Of a stretch of 64,000 nucleotides of DNA, positions 1 to 8,354 are shown in pieces (positions within the stretch are counted from its first letter, which is position 1; each line of letters opens with the position of its first letter). The stretch is taken from the NCBI GenBank assembly GCA_002410555.1, contig DHSR01000032.1, positions 1-64,000 on the forward strand. The letters run 5' to 3'. The translations under genes were made by a program, and so were the position numbers. Source of the DNA: Bacteroidales bacterium UBA5281 (GTDB lineage Bacteria; Bacteroidota; Bacteroidia; Bacteroidales; Lentimicrobiaceae). The notes beneath the pieces were generated by a model. That model was given only the letters and a program-made list of their open reading frames with translations, had not been told where the DNA came from and ran no database searches.

Positions 1-321
1 TGTGCCAAATTTACCGCTTTTATTGTTTGCGCTAATGTGTTCGCAAATACTTATTTTTGTTAAACGAGGTCAGGAGTTCTGAAATCTATGCCATGAACAA
101 GGATTTTTAACGGACTTTAATGAAAATGAATAATTCAAAATGCGCATTTCCCCAAAACACCCTGCGTTTGATAAGTCAATGGGGGCGAATGATAATTCTC
201 CCTTTCTTTCATCCTTTATATGTATCATATTTGCACCATAAACCTATACTTATTTATAAGCAACATTTTGGCATCCCGGCTATGTTGATGGTTTATTCCC
301 ACCTTATAAATTGTGTCGTAT
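1..321. other. leading intergenic stretch, no supported gene
   Basis: I see no convincing coding region here. The longest open frame (120-323, + strand) has no recognisable family, no ribosome binding site and an unnatural composition, so I leave it out. A strong rightward terminator follows at 322-352, so some + strand transcript probably ends here. It could come from a gene upstream of the window or be a short untranslated RNA inside this stretch. Confidence 0.5.
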
Positions 322-352
322 AAAAACCTGCTTATCCCGGCAGGTTTTTTTT
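322..352 (+). terminator. Rho-independent terminator (+)
   Basis: The arms AAAAACCTGC and GCAGGTTTTT are separated by eight bases and followed on the + strand by eight T residues. It stops a rightward transcript whose gene is not visible in the window. Confidence 0.75.
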
Positions 353-357
353 ATATT

Positions 358-387
358 AAAAACGGCATCCCTCGGGATGCCGTTTTT
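358..387 (-). terminator. Terminator of the MFS transporter gene
   Basis: A perfect 14-bp inverted repeat (arms 358-371 and 374-387, two-base spacer) with A/T tracts on both outer edges, lying 25 bp past the stop codon of the leftward MFS gene. It abuts the rightward terminator at 322-352, so the two face each other. Confidence 0.8.
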
Positions 388-412
388 AATGAAATACAGG
401 TATTTAGCTTTT

Positions 413-1816
413 TTAGGATTCCTTATTAGGAATATCGAGTCCATAACCATTTTTGCGATCAACTACTTTGAGTATTACACTGAAAATAATTGCCAGCACA
501 CCAAACCCGGCAAAAATAAGCTCAGGAACGAGGTAATTATATCTGGCTCCTTCCACACCGGCTTTAATTTGCTCGGAAACCCCGGGGTTGGACACTGAAA
601 GCGACCATCCAATCAGAATAGGCACCAATAATAATCCGATGTTCTGAATATAGAATATTAAACCATAGGCTGAACCCAGGAGTTTATTTTCAATAATTTT
701 TGGAATAGACGGCCACATAGATGCAGGAACAAGGGAAAAAGCCACACCTAAAATTACTATAGTTGCTATGGCCACAACCGGCGTAAAGGAAGCTTCAGGG
801 ACCAATGCAAAGATTAAATGCGAAACGGTTAACAGTATTGCTCCATACAGCATCATTGATGCACCTTTCCCTTTAAAATCAAGGAAGGCTCCAATAAATG
901 GAGTCAAAATCATTGCACCGATAGGAAAATATGATACATATTTAGATGCAATTTCAGGGGCAACCGATAACTTTGAGGCAAGCATATCCGTTGCAAACTT
1001 TTGAAATGGGAAAATTGCTGAATAAAACAACACACACAGTCCTGCTATGGCCAAAAATCCCGGATTGGTAAGGATTTTACCAATGTCGGAGATTTTGAAC
1101 TGATCTTCCGGAGCCACATTAACACCTTCACCGGTTTGTTTGTCAAGTGCTCTATCCATAAAGGTATAAATAAAGAAGGTGAGAAAACCGATCAACAGGA
1201 ACAGTACACCAAAGAACAATGAATTGGAAACACCACCATCTTGAGCAAATATGGGTGAAAGCTGGAATACGGCAAATACACCCAATCGGGCAAGTGCCAT
1301 TTCCAGTCCCATGGCAAGGGCCAATTCTTTTCCTCTAAACCATTTTACTATTGTTTTAGAAACAGTGATACCCGCCATTTCAACACCTACACCAAAAATG
1401 GCAAACCCAAAGAAAGCCAGTTTAGCAGACGCAGGAATGCCGGTAATAAATGAACCCAAAAAGGTATAAATTTCAGTATCCATAAAACCCGTAGTCAATG
1501 CATACCATTTAAGAGAGCCACCAATCAGCATTAATGCTCCGGATAATATCATGGTAAACCTGATCCCCATTTTATCAAGGATTACTCCGGATAAAATCAA
1601 AAATCCCGCAAATACATTCAGGAAAAACTCAGATCCGCCAAGCATTCCAAAGGTTTCATTAGACCAATAATAAGGGTCTTTTTCCAACAAGGTCTTTAAT
1701 GGCGCAGCCACATCCACAAAGAAGTAGGCAAAAAACATGGTTGATGAGATCAATATCAGGGCGATCCATCTTGCTGTTTTTGACTCACTAAGCAAAGTCA
1801 CAACTTTTTCTTTCAT
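413..1816 (-). CDS. MFS transporter
   Basis: A 467-residue polytopic membrane protein with about 12 hydrophobic segments in two halves, as expected for the major facilitator superfamily. The first helix starts near residue 17. A charged cytoplasmic loop follows the sixth helix (about residues 222-245, including DRALDKQTGEG). The loop after helix 2 has the MFS-like pattern GVILDKMGIRFTM, and the matching loop in the second half is GAFLDFKGKGASM. Substrate cannot be read from the sequence; anion/organic-acid or sugar-phosphate uptake are both possible. It is a single-gene unit, divergent from the alkaline phosphatase gene, with its own terminator. ATG start at 1816. Membership of the superfamily is firm; function is not. 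Confidence 0.85.
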   Translation of the reverse strand: MKEKVVTLLSESKTARWIALILISSTMFFAYFFVDVAAPLKTLLEKDPYYWSNETFGMLGGSEFFLNVFAGFLILSGVILDKMGIRFTMILSGALMLIGGSLKWYALTTGFMDTEIYTFLGSFITGIPASAKLAFFGFAIFGVGVEMAGITVSKTIVKWFRGKELALAMGLEMALARLGVFAVFQLSPIFAQDGGVSNSLFFGVLFLLIGFLTFFIYTFMDRALDKQTGEGVNVAPEDQFKISDIGKILTNPGFLAIAGLCVLFYSAIFPFQKFATDMLASKLSVAPEIASKYVSYFPIGAMILTPFIGAFLDFKGKGASMMLYGAILLTVSHLIFALVPEASFTPVVAIATIVILGVAFSLVPASMWPSIPKIIENKLLGSAYGLIFYIQNIGLLLVPILIGWSLSVSNPGVSEQIKAGVEGARYNYLVPELIFAGFGVLAIIFSVILKVVDRKNGYGLDIPNKES

Positions 1817-2020
1817 ACAAGGTTTAAATTAAAAGTTTAGGTAATAATTCAGTTTGTTCAATTTATCATGACGCAATAACCATGTTCAAGCCCTCTCAAA
1901 AGGCGGTCAAATGTAATTATTTTTTTTAAAGAGCAACTTATAGTTGGTATTTTATTTTAATGTACATGGCGATAATGGTACAATACCCATGAATTAATAT
2001 AAGCACTTCTGTATATTTTG

Positions 2021-2028
2021 TATTTTTG
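2021..2028 (+). promoter_or_regulatory. candidate -7 element TATTTTTG
   Basis: Matches the Bacteroidota -7 consensus TAnnTTTG and is followed by GCAC, about 50 bp before the alkaline phosphatase start. No clear -33 TTG box is visible. Confidence 0.5.
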
Positions 2029-2079
2029 CACTCCATTCACATCAGGGCATCTGATTAATCATCACCAAAAGAAAACAAA

Positions 2080-3174
2080 ATGAAAAAACTTATTGCTATT
2101 TTCAGCATATTGATGGTATCTGTTGCTTTTACAGCAGAGGCACAAAATGAAATCATCGAAAATACAGCCAATTCAGGCAAACTGCCAAAGAATATTATTT
2201 TTATGATTGGAGATGGTATGGGTTTATCTGAAGTATACGCAGCCTATACAGTCAGCAATCAGCAGTTAAACATTACGCATTGCGATCATGTTGCATTGAT
2301 TACTACCTATTCTGAGGACAATTATATTACGGATTCCGGTGCATCGGGAACTGCTCTTGCCTGTGGAACAAAAACATCTAACGGAAGCATCGGTATGGAT
2401 TCCCATGGAAAACCTTTAACCAGTATCTTAAAATTAGCAGAAAATAAAGGCTTGTCTACTGGTATGGTTACTTCATGCGACATAACCCATGCTACCCCGG
2501 CTGCATTTATGGCTTCAGTAAAAAGCCGTAAACAAAGGTACGACATAGCACTTCAGTTTCTTGATACAGATATTGATGTATTTGTGGGTGGAGGAATGGA
2601 TAATTTTAACAAACGGCCTGATAGTTTAAATCTTATCGATAGCCTGACTGCCCGCGGATATGAACTTATTACCAGTCTTAATGATCTAAAAGTGTCTCAA
2701 AGCCCGAAAATTGCCGGCTTGTTGTATCCGGCACATCCGCCAAAAGTGTCTGAAGGCCGGGGAAACATGCTGCCCATTGGTGTTGAAAAAACAATAAATG
2801 TGCTTTCTAAAAACAAAGAAGGCTTTTTTCTGATGGTGGAAGGGTCACAAATTGACTGGGGAGGGCATGACAATGATATTGATTATATCCTCGCTGAAAC
2901 CCTTGACTTTGATAAAGCTGTAAAAATTGCCCTTGACTTTGCCCGTACCAATGGTGAAACACTGGTGGTTATTACCGCTGACCACGAAACAGGCGGAATG
3001 TCGAACCTGGAAGGTAACTTTGAAGAAGGAACGGCAGGTGGTAAATTTACCACCACAGATCATTCCGCTGTCCCTGTGCCATTGTTTGCCACCGGCCCGG
3101 GTGCCGCTGAATTTCGGGGATTTATCGATAATACCGATGTTTTTAAAATTATGAGAAGGCTTCTTGAACTTTAA
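2080..3174 (+). CDS. alkaline phosphatase (PhoA superfamily)
   Basis: Secreted phosphomonoesterase of 364 residues. An N-terminal signal peptide (about residues 1-21, ending AEA) places it outside the inner membrane. Family motifs appear in order: IFMIGDGMG (metal-binding Asp), ITDSGASGTALACG (the Ser after Asp is the catalytic nucleophile), CDITHATPAAF, EGSQIDWGGHDND, ITADHETGG and TTDHSAVPVPLF. These are the zinc and magnesium ligands of the family. It is shorter than E. coli PhoA and lacks a T9SS tail, which suggests a periplasmic enzyme that releases phosphate from organic esters. The heptose epimerase gene follows 14 bp downstream and may be co-transcribed. No Pho-box was identified. Confidence 0.93.
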   Translation: MKKLIAIFSILMVSVAFTAEAQNEIIENTANSGKLPKNIIFMIGDGMGLSEVYAAYTVSNQQLNITHCDHVALITTYSEDNYITDSGASGTALACGTKTSNGSIGMDSHGKPLTSILKLAENKGLSTGMVTSCDITHATPAAFMASVKSRKQRYDIALQFLDTDIDVFVGGGMDNFNKRPDSLNLIDSLTARGYELITSLNDLKVSQSPKIAGLLYPAHPPKVSEGRGNMLPIGVEKTINVLSKNKEGFFLMVEGSQIDWGGHDNDIDYILAETLDFDKAVKIALDFARTNGETLVVITADHETGGMSNLEGNFEEGTAGGKFTTTDHSAVPVPLFATGPGAAEFRGFIDNTDVFKIMRRLLEL

Positions 3175-3188
3175 CAAACCATAATATA

Positions 3189-4154
3189 ATGATAGTAGTA
3201 ACCGGAGCAGCAGGATTTATAGGAAGTGTCCTTGTCTCAACACTTATTGATAAAGGATTCAACCACATTGTGGCTGTAGATGATTTCAGCAAACAAGAAA
3301 AAAGGGGGAATTACGCAGATAAAGACATCCGCATTTTTGTGGAAAGAAACGTCTTTTTCAACTGGTTTAAAGAAAATCACGAAAATGTTGATTTTGTTTT
3401 TCACCTGGGAGCACGCACCGACACCACTGAGTTTAACAAAGATATCTTCGATGAACTCAATGTGAATTACTCTAAACAGGTATGGCAGCTTTGCAGCACC
3501 CATAAAATACCCCTGGTGTATGCTTCATCGGCTGCAACCTATGGAATGGGTGAACATGGTTACGTGGATGATCATCGTATTGTAGATGAGCTTGAGCCAC
3601 TGAATCCCTATGGACGTTCAAAAAATGATTTCGATCGTTGGGCTTTGGTTCAATCTGCCACCCCCCCCTTTTGGGCAGGCATGAAATTTTTTAATGTATA
3701 TGGTCCGAACGAATACCACAAAGGCCGGATGGCTTCAGTGATTTTTCATGCTTATGGCCAGATGACAAACAAGGGTGAAGTAAAGCTATTCCGGTCACAT
3801 CGCCCTGATTTTGAAGATGGTATGCAATTGAGAGACTTTATATATGTTAAAGATGTTGTTGATGTTCTTATTTTTATGATGGAAAAACGGCCGGAATCCG
3901 GATTGTACAACCTTGGTACCGGTAAAGCACGCAGTTTTTTACACCTGACCAAAGCCACTTTCGCCGCCGCTGGCCTTCCTGAAAAAATTGTATTTGTAGA
4001 CACACCGGAAGATATCCGCGACAAATATCAGTATTTTACTGAAGCCAATATGGAAAAACTCCGGAAGGCAGGATACCTTAAGGCTTTTGCTTCACTGGAA
4101 GACGGGGTGAGTGATTATGTAAATAACTATCTTAAAAACCACAATTATCTTTAG
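3189..4154 (+). CDS. rfaD: ADP-L-glycero-D-manno-heptose 6-epimerase
   Basis: 321-residue extended short-chain dehydrogenase that converts ADP-D-glycero-D-manno-heptose to the L-glycero form used in the LPS inner core. The N-terminal Rossmann motif GAAGFIG (residues 6-12) binds NADP. The family signature VDDFSKQEKRGN follows, then ASSAATYG, the catalytic NPYGRSK (Tyr-x-x-x-Lys type), NVYGPNEYHKGRMASV and FRSHRPDFEDGMQLRDF, which are characteristic of RfaD/HldD rather than UDP-glucose epimerases. Length is typical. It starts 14 bp after the phosphatase stop and ends one base from the convergent MerR gene. No other heptose pathway genes are present in this window. Confidence 0.93.
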   Translation: MIVVTGAAGFIGSVLVSTLIDKGFNHIVAVDDFSKQEKRGNYADKDIRIFVERNVFFNWFKENHENVDFVFHLGARTDTTEFNKDIFDELNVNYSKQVWQLCSTHKIPLVYASSAATYGMGEHGYVDDHRIVDELEPLNPYGRSKNDFDRWALVQSATPPFWAGMKFFNVYGPNEYHKGRMASVIFHAYGQMTNKGEVKLFRSHRPDFEDGMQLRDFIYVKDVVDVLIFMMEKRPESGLYNLGTGKARSFLHLTKATFAAAGLPEKIVFVDTPEDIRDKYQYFTEANMEKLRKAGYLKAFASLEDGVSDYVNNYLKNHNYL

Positions 4155-4155
4155 A

Positions 4156-4494
4156 TCAAAGCTCCTCTTTTAACGAAAGCAGGAATGTTCGCAGGTTTTC
4201 CAGAGTTCTGATAATTTCAAAATCAGGATTGGCATCCGTTATTTTCTTTTCGCTCAAATAGTCGCGGGCACCCTGTAAGGTGAAACCTCTTTCCTTTACC
4301 AGATGGTGAATGAGATTAAAATTCTCAACATCTTTGGGTGTAAAAAAACGGGTACCTTTCTTGTTTCGATAGGGTTTAATGATGCTAAACTCTCTTTCCC
4401 AATACCGGATAAGAGAAACATTTACTTTAAACATGGCGGCCACCTCACCTATCCGGTAATATACTTTTTGGACTTTCTGATTGCTGCCGGACAT
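4156..4494 (-). CDS. small MerR-family regulator (DNA-binding domain only)
   Basis: 112 residues. The MerR winged helix-turn-helix occupies residues 10-80: YRIGEVAAMFKVNVSLIRYW, then KGTRFFTPKDVENFNLIHHL. There is no effector domain or metal-binding cysteine, only a short C-terminal helix (EIIRTLENLRTFLLSLKEEL), so any regulation must come from partners or level. The gene starts 12 bp after the stop of the M23 peptidase gene and shares its direction, so the two probably form an operon. A MerR gene beside an M23 peptidase gene and alaS is, from general knowledge, a recurring arrangement in Bacteroidota. Target genes are unknown. Confidence 0.85.
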   Translation of the reverse strand: MSGSNQKVQKVYYRIGEVAAMFKVNVSLIRYWEREFSIIKPYRNKKGTRFFTPKDVENFNLIHHLVKERGFTLQGARDYLSEKKITDANPDFEIIRTLENLRTFLLSLKEEL

Positions 4495-4506
4495 TACACT
4501 AAAATA

Positions 4507-5478
4507 CTAGTCCAGAGTTTGGGAGGGACGCTGTGAATTCTCAATCATTAGCGCATATTCTTCAGGCGACAAATCGTTGAAGAAAAAGTTAATCGGATTA
4601 ATGGGTTTTCCGTTTTTGTGCACTTCATAATGTAAATGAGGTGCAGTGGATTTACCTGTATTTCCAACATGACCAATAACCTGTCCGCGTTTTACACGAT
4701 CGCCTCTCTTCACATCCATTTTCGACATATGGGCATAAAGGGTAGTATAACCAAACCCGTGCTCAATTTCAACGCAGTTGCCATAACCGCTTACTGATCT
4801 TTCCACCTTAACTACTACACCGTCGCCTGTAGCATAAATATCTGTTCCCACAGTAGCAGTAAAGTCAATGCCTTCATGAAATTTCATTACTTTATAAAAA
4901 GGATCAGTACGGTAACCGAAGTGTGATCCAATGCGTTTGAGGTCTTTATTGGATACCGGCTGAATTGCAGGAATAGAGGCTATCATTTCTCCTTTGCGTT
5001 TGGCCAGGGCAAATACTTCATCAAACGATTTGGACTGAACATACAGTTGACTGGTAATCAAATCCAGTTGTTGAGCAGTATTTTTTATAATTTCAGTATT
5101 TTTATATCCTTCGAGTTTCGAGTATTTGTCTACCCCACCGAAACCGGCTTTACGAACAGTAGAAGGGATGGGTTCGGACTCAAATATGACCCGGTAAATG
5201 TTATCATCCCGATCCTGCAAATCATTCACCACGGCCTGAACCTGACCCAGACGATCGTTGAGAATAGAAAACTGAAGCTGGTATTGCTCTATTTCACGTT
5301 TGAGCATCCGCTCTTTTGGTGACTCCATGAAATTATAGGCTGCGAGCAGAATAACCGCCGAAAATACCATACCGGTAGCCATTACCGAAAAAAACCTCCA
5401 CAATCTTTGTTTGAAGGAAATTTTAACTTTCTCAATTTTCAACGAGTTGGTGTTGAAATGATATCTTACTTTTGCCAT
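4507..5478 (-). CDS. M23 family peptidoglycan metallopeptidase
   Basis: 323-residue inner-membrane-anchored protein. A single transmembrane segment lies at about residues 30-48 (SVMATGMVFSAVILLAAY). A periplasmic coiled coil follows (about 55-95), then the LytM/M23 domain (about 195-300). Zinc ligands are visible in GSHFGYRTDP, FHEGIDF and APHLHYEVH. Both HxxxD and HxH metal motifs are intact, so it should be an active endopeptidase cutting peptidoglycan cross-bridges, unlike degenerate EnvC/NlpD activators. The coiled coil suggests dimerisation or partner contact. It is transcribed divergently from alaS and is followed at once by the small MerR gene. Confidence 0.9.
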   Translation of the reverse strand: MAKVRYHFNTNSLKIEKVKISFKQRLWRFFSVMATGMVFSAVILLAAYNFMESPKERMLKREIEQYQLQFSILNDRLGQVQAVVNDLQDRDDNIYRVIFESEPIPSTVRKAGFGGVDKYSKLEGYKNTEIIKNTAQQLDLITSQLYVQSKSFDEVFALAKRKGEMIASIPAIQPVSNKDLKRIGSHFGYRTDPFYKVMKFHEGIDFTATVGTDIYATGDGVVVKVERSVSGYGNCVEIEHGFGYTTLYAHMSKMDVKRGDRVKRGQVIGHVGNTGKSTAPHLHYEVHKNGKPINPINFFFNDLSPEEYALMIENSQRPSQTLD

Positions 5479-5618
5479 GAAATATAAATATTGTTTGTGG
5501 CCAGGACGGCCTCTTTTTATCCCGTGGTGACAAAATTAATATTTTGAATTAGATTTGCAAGCCGTAAGCACATTAAATTTTTACTTTTTTATTAACAAAC
5601 CGGCCTAACCCCTTTAAT

Positions 5619-8228
5619 ATGAACGCCAAACAGGTAAGACAAACTTTTTTAAATTACTTTGAATCCAAACAGCATCATCTGGTGGCATCGGCACCCATGG
5701 TGATTAAGAACGATCCTACACTGATGTTTACCAATGCCGGTATGAATCAGTTTAAAGATATTTTTTTAGGTAATTCTCCTGTAAAATATCCGCGCATCGC
5801 CAATTCGCAAAAGTGTTTAAGGGTTTCGGGCAAGCACAACGATCTGGAAGAGGTGGGTCACGACACCTATCACCACACTATGTTCGAGATGCTTGGCAAC
5901 TGGTCGTTTGGGGACTATTTTAAAAAAGAAGCCATAGCCTGGGGCTGGGAACTGCTCACTGAAGTCTATAAAATTGAAAAAGACCGCTTGTATGTCAGCG
6001 TTTTTGGCGGAGATCCGGAAGAGGGCCTGGGCCCCGACACTGAAGCCCATAACTATTGGAAATCATGGATCAGTGAAGAGCGCATATTGCAGGGCAGCAA
6101 AAAAGACAATTTCTGGGAAATGGGCGATACCGGCCCATGTGGGCCCTGTTCCGAAATACATGTAGATTTGCGCGATGAAGAGGATCGAAAATTAATCCCG
6201 GGTGCTAACCTTGTGAATGCCGGTCATCCGCTGGTTATTGAAGTCTGGAATCTCGTATTTATGGAGTTTAACCGACTGGCCAACGGCAAACTGCAACCCC
6301 TGCCTGCCCGCCATGTAGATACCGGTATGGGTTTCGAACGCTTATGCATGGCACTTCAGCACAAAAAATCAAACTACGACACCGATGTTTTTCAGCCCAT
6401 TATTAAAGCCATTTCTGGCATATGCCACATAAGTTATGGAGCCTCAACCGAGGGTGATATAGCCATGCGGGTGATTGCTGATCATCTCAGGGCAATCGCC
6501 TTTGCCATAGCTGACGGGCAACTGCCTTCAAACAATAAGGCAGGTTATGTGATCCGTCGCATTTTACGCCGGGCAGTCCGCTATGGTTATACCTTCCTTC
6601 ATCTTCATGAACCGTTCATTCACAAACTGGTGCCTGTGCTGGTGAATGAAATGGGAGATTATTTCACAGAGTTGAAAGCCCAACAATCCCTTATCGAAAA
6701 AGTAATTGCAGAAGAAGAGTCTGGTTTCCTGCGTACCTTGGCCAATGGCATACATAAATTTAATCAATACGTTGAAAATCATCCTGATGCAACGGAAATT
6801 GAAGGTAACTTTGCTTTTGAATTATTTGACACCTATGGCTTTCCGATTGATTTAACTGCACTTATGGCCCGCGAACGTCAAAAAGCGGTGGATATGGCCG
6901 GCTTTAATCAGGGTCTGGAAGCTCAAAAAGCGCGTTCGCGCAAGGATGCTACCATAGAACTGGACGATTGGGTAATGGTTAATCCTGGAATGCCCGAACA
7001 GTTTGTAGGCTATGATGGCCTGCACACCAAAACAGTCATCACCCGATACCGGCAGGTGAACAGTAAGGGTAAAATCCTGTATCAGATAGTTCTTTCCGAA
7101 ACACCCTTTTATGCTGAATCAGGGGGACAGGTCGGTGATAAAGGTATCCTGAAATCCGAAAGTGAATCTATTGAAGTATTGGATACTTTAAAAGAGAACA
7201 ACCTTATCATACACCTTACTGCCCGGCTTCCTGCCAATTTGCATGCTGAAGTACAGGCAGAAGTTTCGGTTTTATCGCGTCAACGCACCGCCAACAATCA
7301 TTCGGCCACCCATCTGTTGCATCATGCACTGCGGCAGATATTGGGCAGTCATGTTGAACAAAAAGGATCGTATGTTCATCCCGATTACCTACGATTCGAT
7401 TTTTCTCATTTTCAAAAGCTCAGCGAGGAAGAGCTTTCATTGATTGAAAATCAGGTGAACACCCTGATCCGTGAAAACAATTTACTTGAAGAGCAGCGTG
7501 AAATTCCGGTGGATGATGCGCTGAAACAAGGTGCCCTTGCTCTTTTTGGTGAAAAATATGGCGACTCGGTGAGGACCATCCGTTTTGGACCTTCCATTGA
7601 ACTCTGCGGCGGCACCCATGTGCAGGCAACAGGGCAAATCGGGTGTTTTAAAATCGTGTCAGAATCTGCCATAGCTGCCGGAGTCAGACGTATTGAAGCC
7701 ATTACCGCCGAAAGGGCAGAACAATATTTTAACACTCAGTTGGATGTACTAAAGCAGATTAAAGAAATGGTTAAGAATCCTGCAGATGTATTGAAAGGAG
7801 TGAAAAATATCCTCCAAGAAAATCAAAAGCTTAAACAACAGGCAGAACATCTACTTCATGAGAAAATTGAAAATGTATCTCAACAATTGATTCAGGAAGC
7901 CATCCAAAAAGAAGAATACCGCCTGGTAACTTCCATGGTAAATATGGAACCTGATGCAGCAAAAAATCTTGCTTTCAGAATTATACAGGCCGGCACTGAT
8001 TTTTTAGTCGTACTGGCCACATTACATGAAGGTAAACCGGGAATTGTGGTTGCACTTTCCGAAGCGTTGGCTCAACAGGGTAAATACAATGCAGCAGTAA
8101 TAATTAAAACCATGGCACGTGAAATCAAAGGCGGTGGCGGAGGACAACCTCATATAGCTACCGCAGGCGGAAGTTTTGTTGAAGGTTTAGAGCAGGTAAT
8201 TCAAAAGACGAAAAGTGGTTCTTTTTAA
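5619..8228 (+). CDS. alaS: alanine--tRNA ligase
   Basis: 869-residue class II aminoacyl-tRNA synthetase charging tRNA-Ala. The N-terminal catalytic domain begins VRQTFLNYFESKQHHLV with motif 1 (PTLMFTNAGMNQFKDIFLG). It continues with FEMLGNWSFGDYFKKEAI and DTGMGFERL. The editing domain carries the zinc motif HSATHLLHHAL and the later CGGTHV, which clears mischarged Ser/Gly. The C-terminal DHHA1-type oligomerisation domain ends with a glycine-rich segment, GGGGGQPHIATAGG. Length and order are canonical. ATG start at 5619. It ends just before two tandem hairpins, which probably terminate or attenuate its transcript. Confidence 0.97.
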   Translation: MNAKQVRQTFLNYFESKQHHLVASAPMVIKNDPTLMFTNAGMNQFKDIFLGNSPVKYPRIANSQKCLRVSGKHNDLEEVGHDTYHHTMFEMLGNWSFGDYFKKEAIAWGWELLTEVYKIEKDRLYVSVFGGDPEEGLGPDTEAHNYWKSWISEERILQGSKKDNFWEMGDTGPCGPCSEIHVDLRDEEDRKLIPGANLVNAGHPLVIEVWNLVFMEFNRLANGKLQPLPARHVDTGMGFERLCMALQHKKSNYDTDVFQPIIKAISGICHISYGASTEGDIAMRVIADHLRAIAFAIADGQLPSNNKAGYVIRRILRRAVRYGYTFLHLHEPFIHKLVPVLVNEMGDYFTELKAQQSLIEKVIAEEESGFLRTLANGIHKFNQYVENHPDATEIEGNFAFELFDTYGFPIDLTALMARERQKAVDMAGFNQGLEAQKARSRKDATIELDDWVMVNPGMPEQFVGYDGLHTKTVITRYRQVNSKGKILYQIVLSETPFYAESGGQVGDKGILKSESESIEVLDTLKENNLIIHLTARLPANLHAEVQAEVSVLSRQRTANNHSATHLLHHALRQILGSHVEQKGSYVHPDYLRFDFSHFQKLSEEELSLIENQVNTLIRENNLLEEQREIPVDDALKQGALALFGEKYGDSVRTIRFGPSIELCGGTHVQATGQIGCFKIVSESAIAAGVRRIEAITAERAEQYFNTQLDVLKQIKEMVKNPADVLKGVKNILQENQKLKQQAEHLLHEKIENVSQQLIQEAIQKEEYRLVTSMVNMEPDAAKNLAFRIIQAGTDFLVVLATLHEGKPGIVVALSEALAQQGKYNAAVIIKTMAREIKGGGGGQPHIATAGGSFVEGLEQVIQKTKSGSF

Positions 8229-8288
8229 TAATTGTGCCTTAGCACATTAATATTAAGACCAATACCATCTATTGATACAATTTACTCC

Positions 8289-8337
8289 ATGGAGACAAAA
8301 ACATTTTGTCTCCATTGTTGTTTATCGGTAAACAACA
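8289..8337 (+). promoter_or_regulatory. two abutting perfect hairpins upstream of the B12/MerR gene
   Basis: The first dyad has 12-bp perfect arms (8289-8300 and 8304-8315, three-base loop). It is followed with no gap by a second dyad with 9-bp perfect arms (8316-8324 and 8329-8337, loop TCGG). The pair sits 61 bp after the alaS stop and 17 bp before the likely start of the MerR/B12 regulator. Neither has a long T tract, though the first contains TTTT in its right arm. They could be an alaS terminator, a translation-controlling leader structure, or operators for the regulator's own product. Confidence 0.55.
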
Positions 8338-8354
8338 CAACTCTAAACAAGGTA

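Noticed and set aside
120..323. A 67-codon open frame at the left edge
   Set aside because: No family resemblance, no ribosome binding site, and it ends inside a terminator hairpin; composition looks non-coding.
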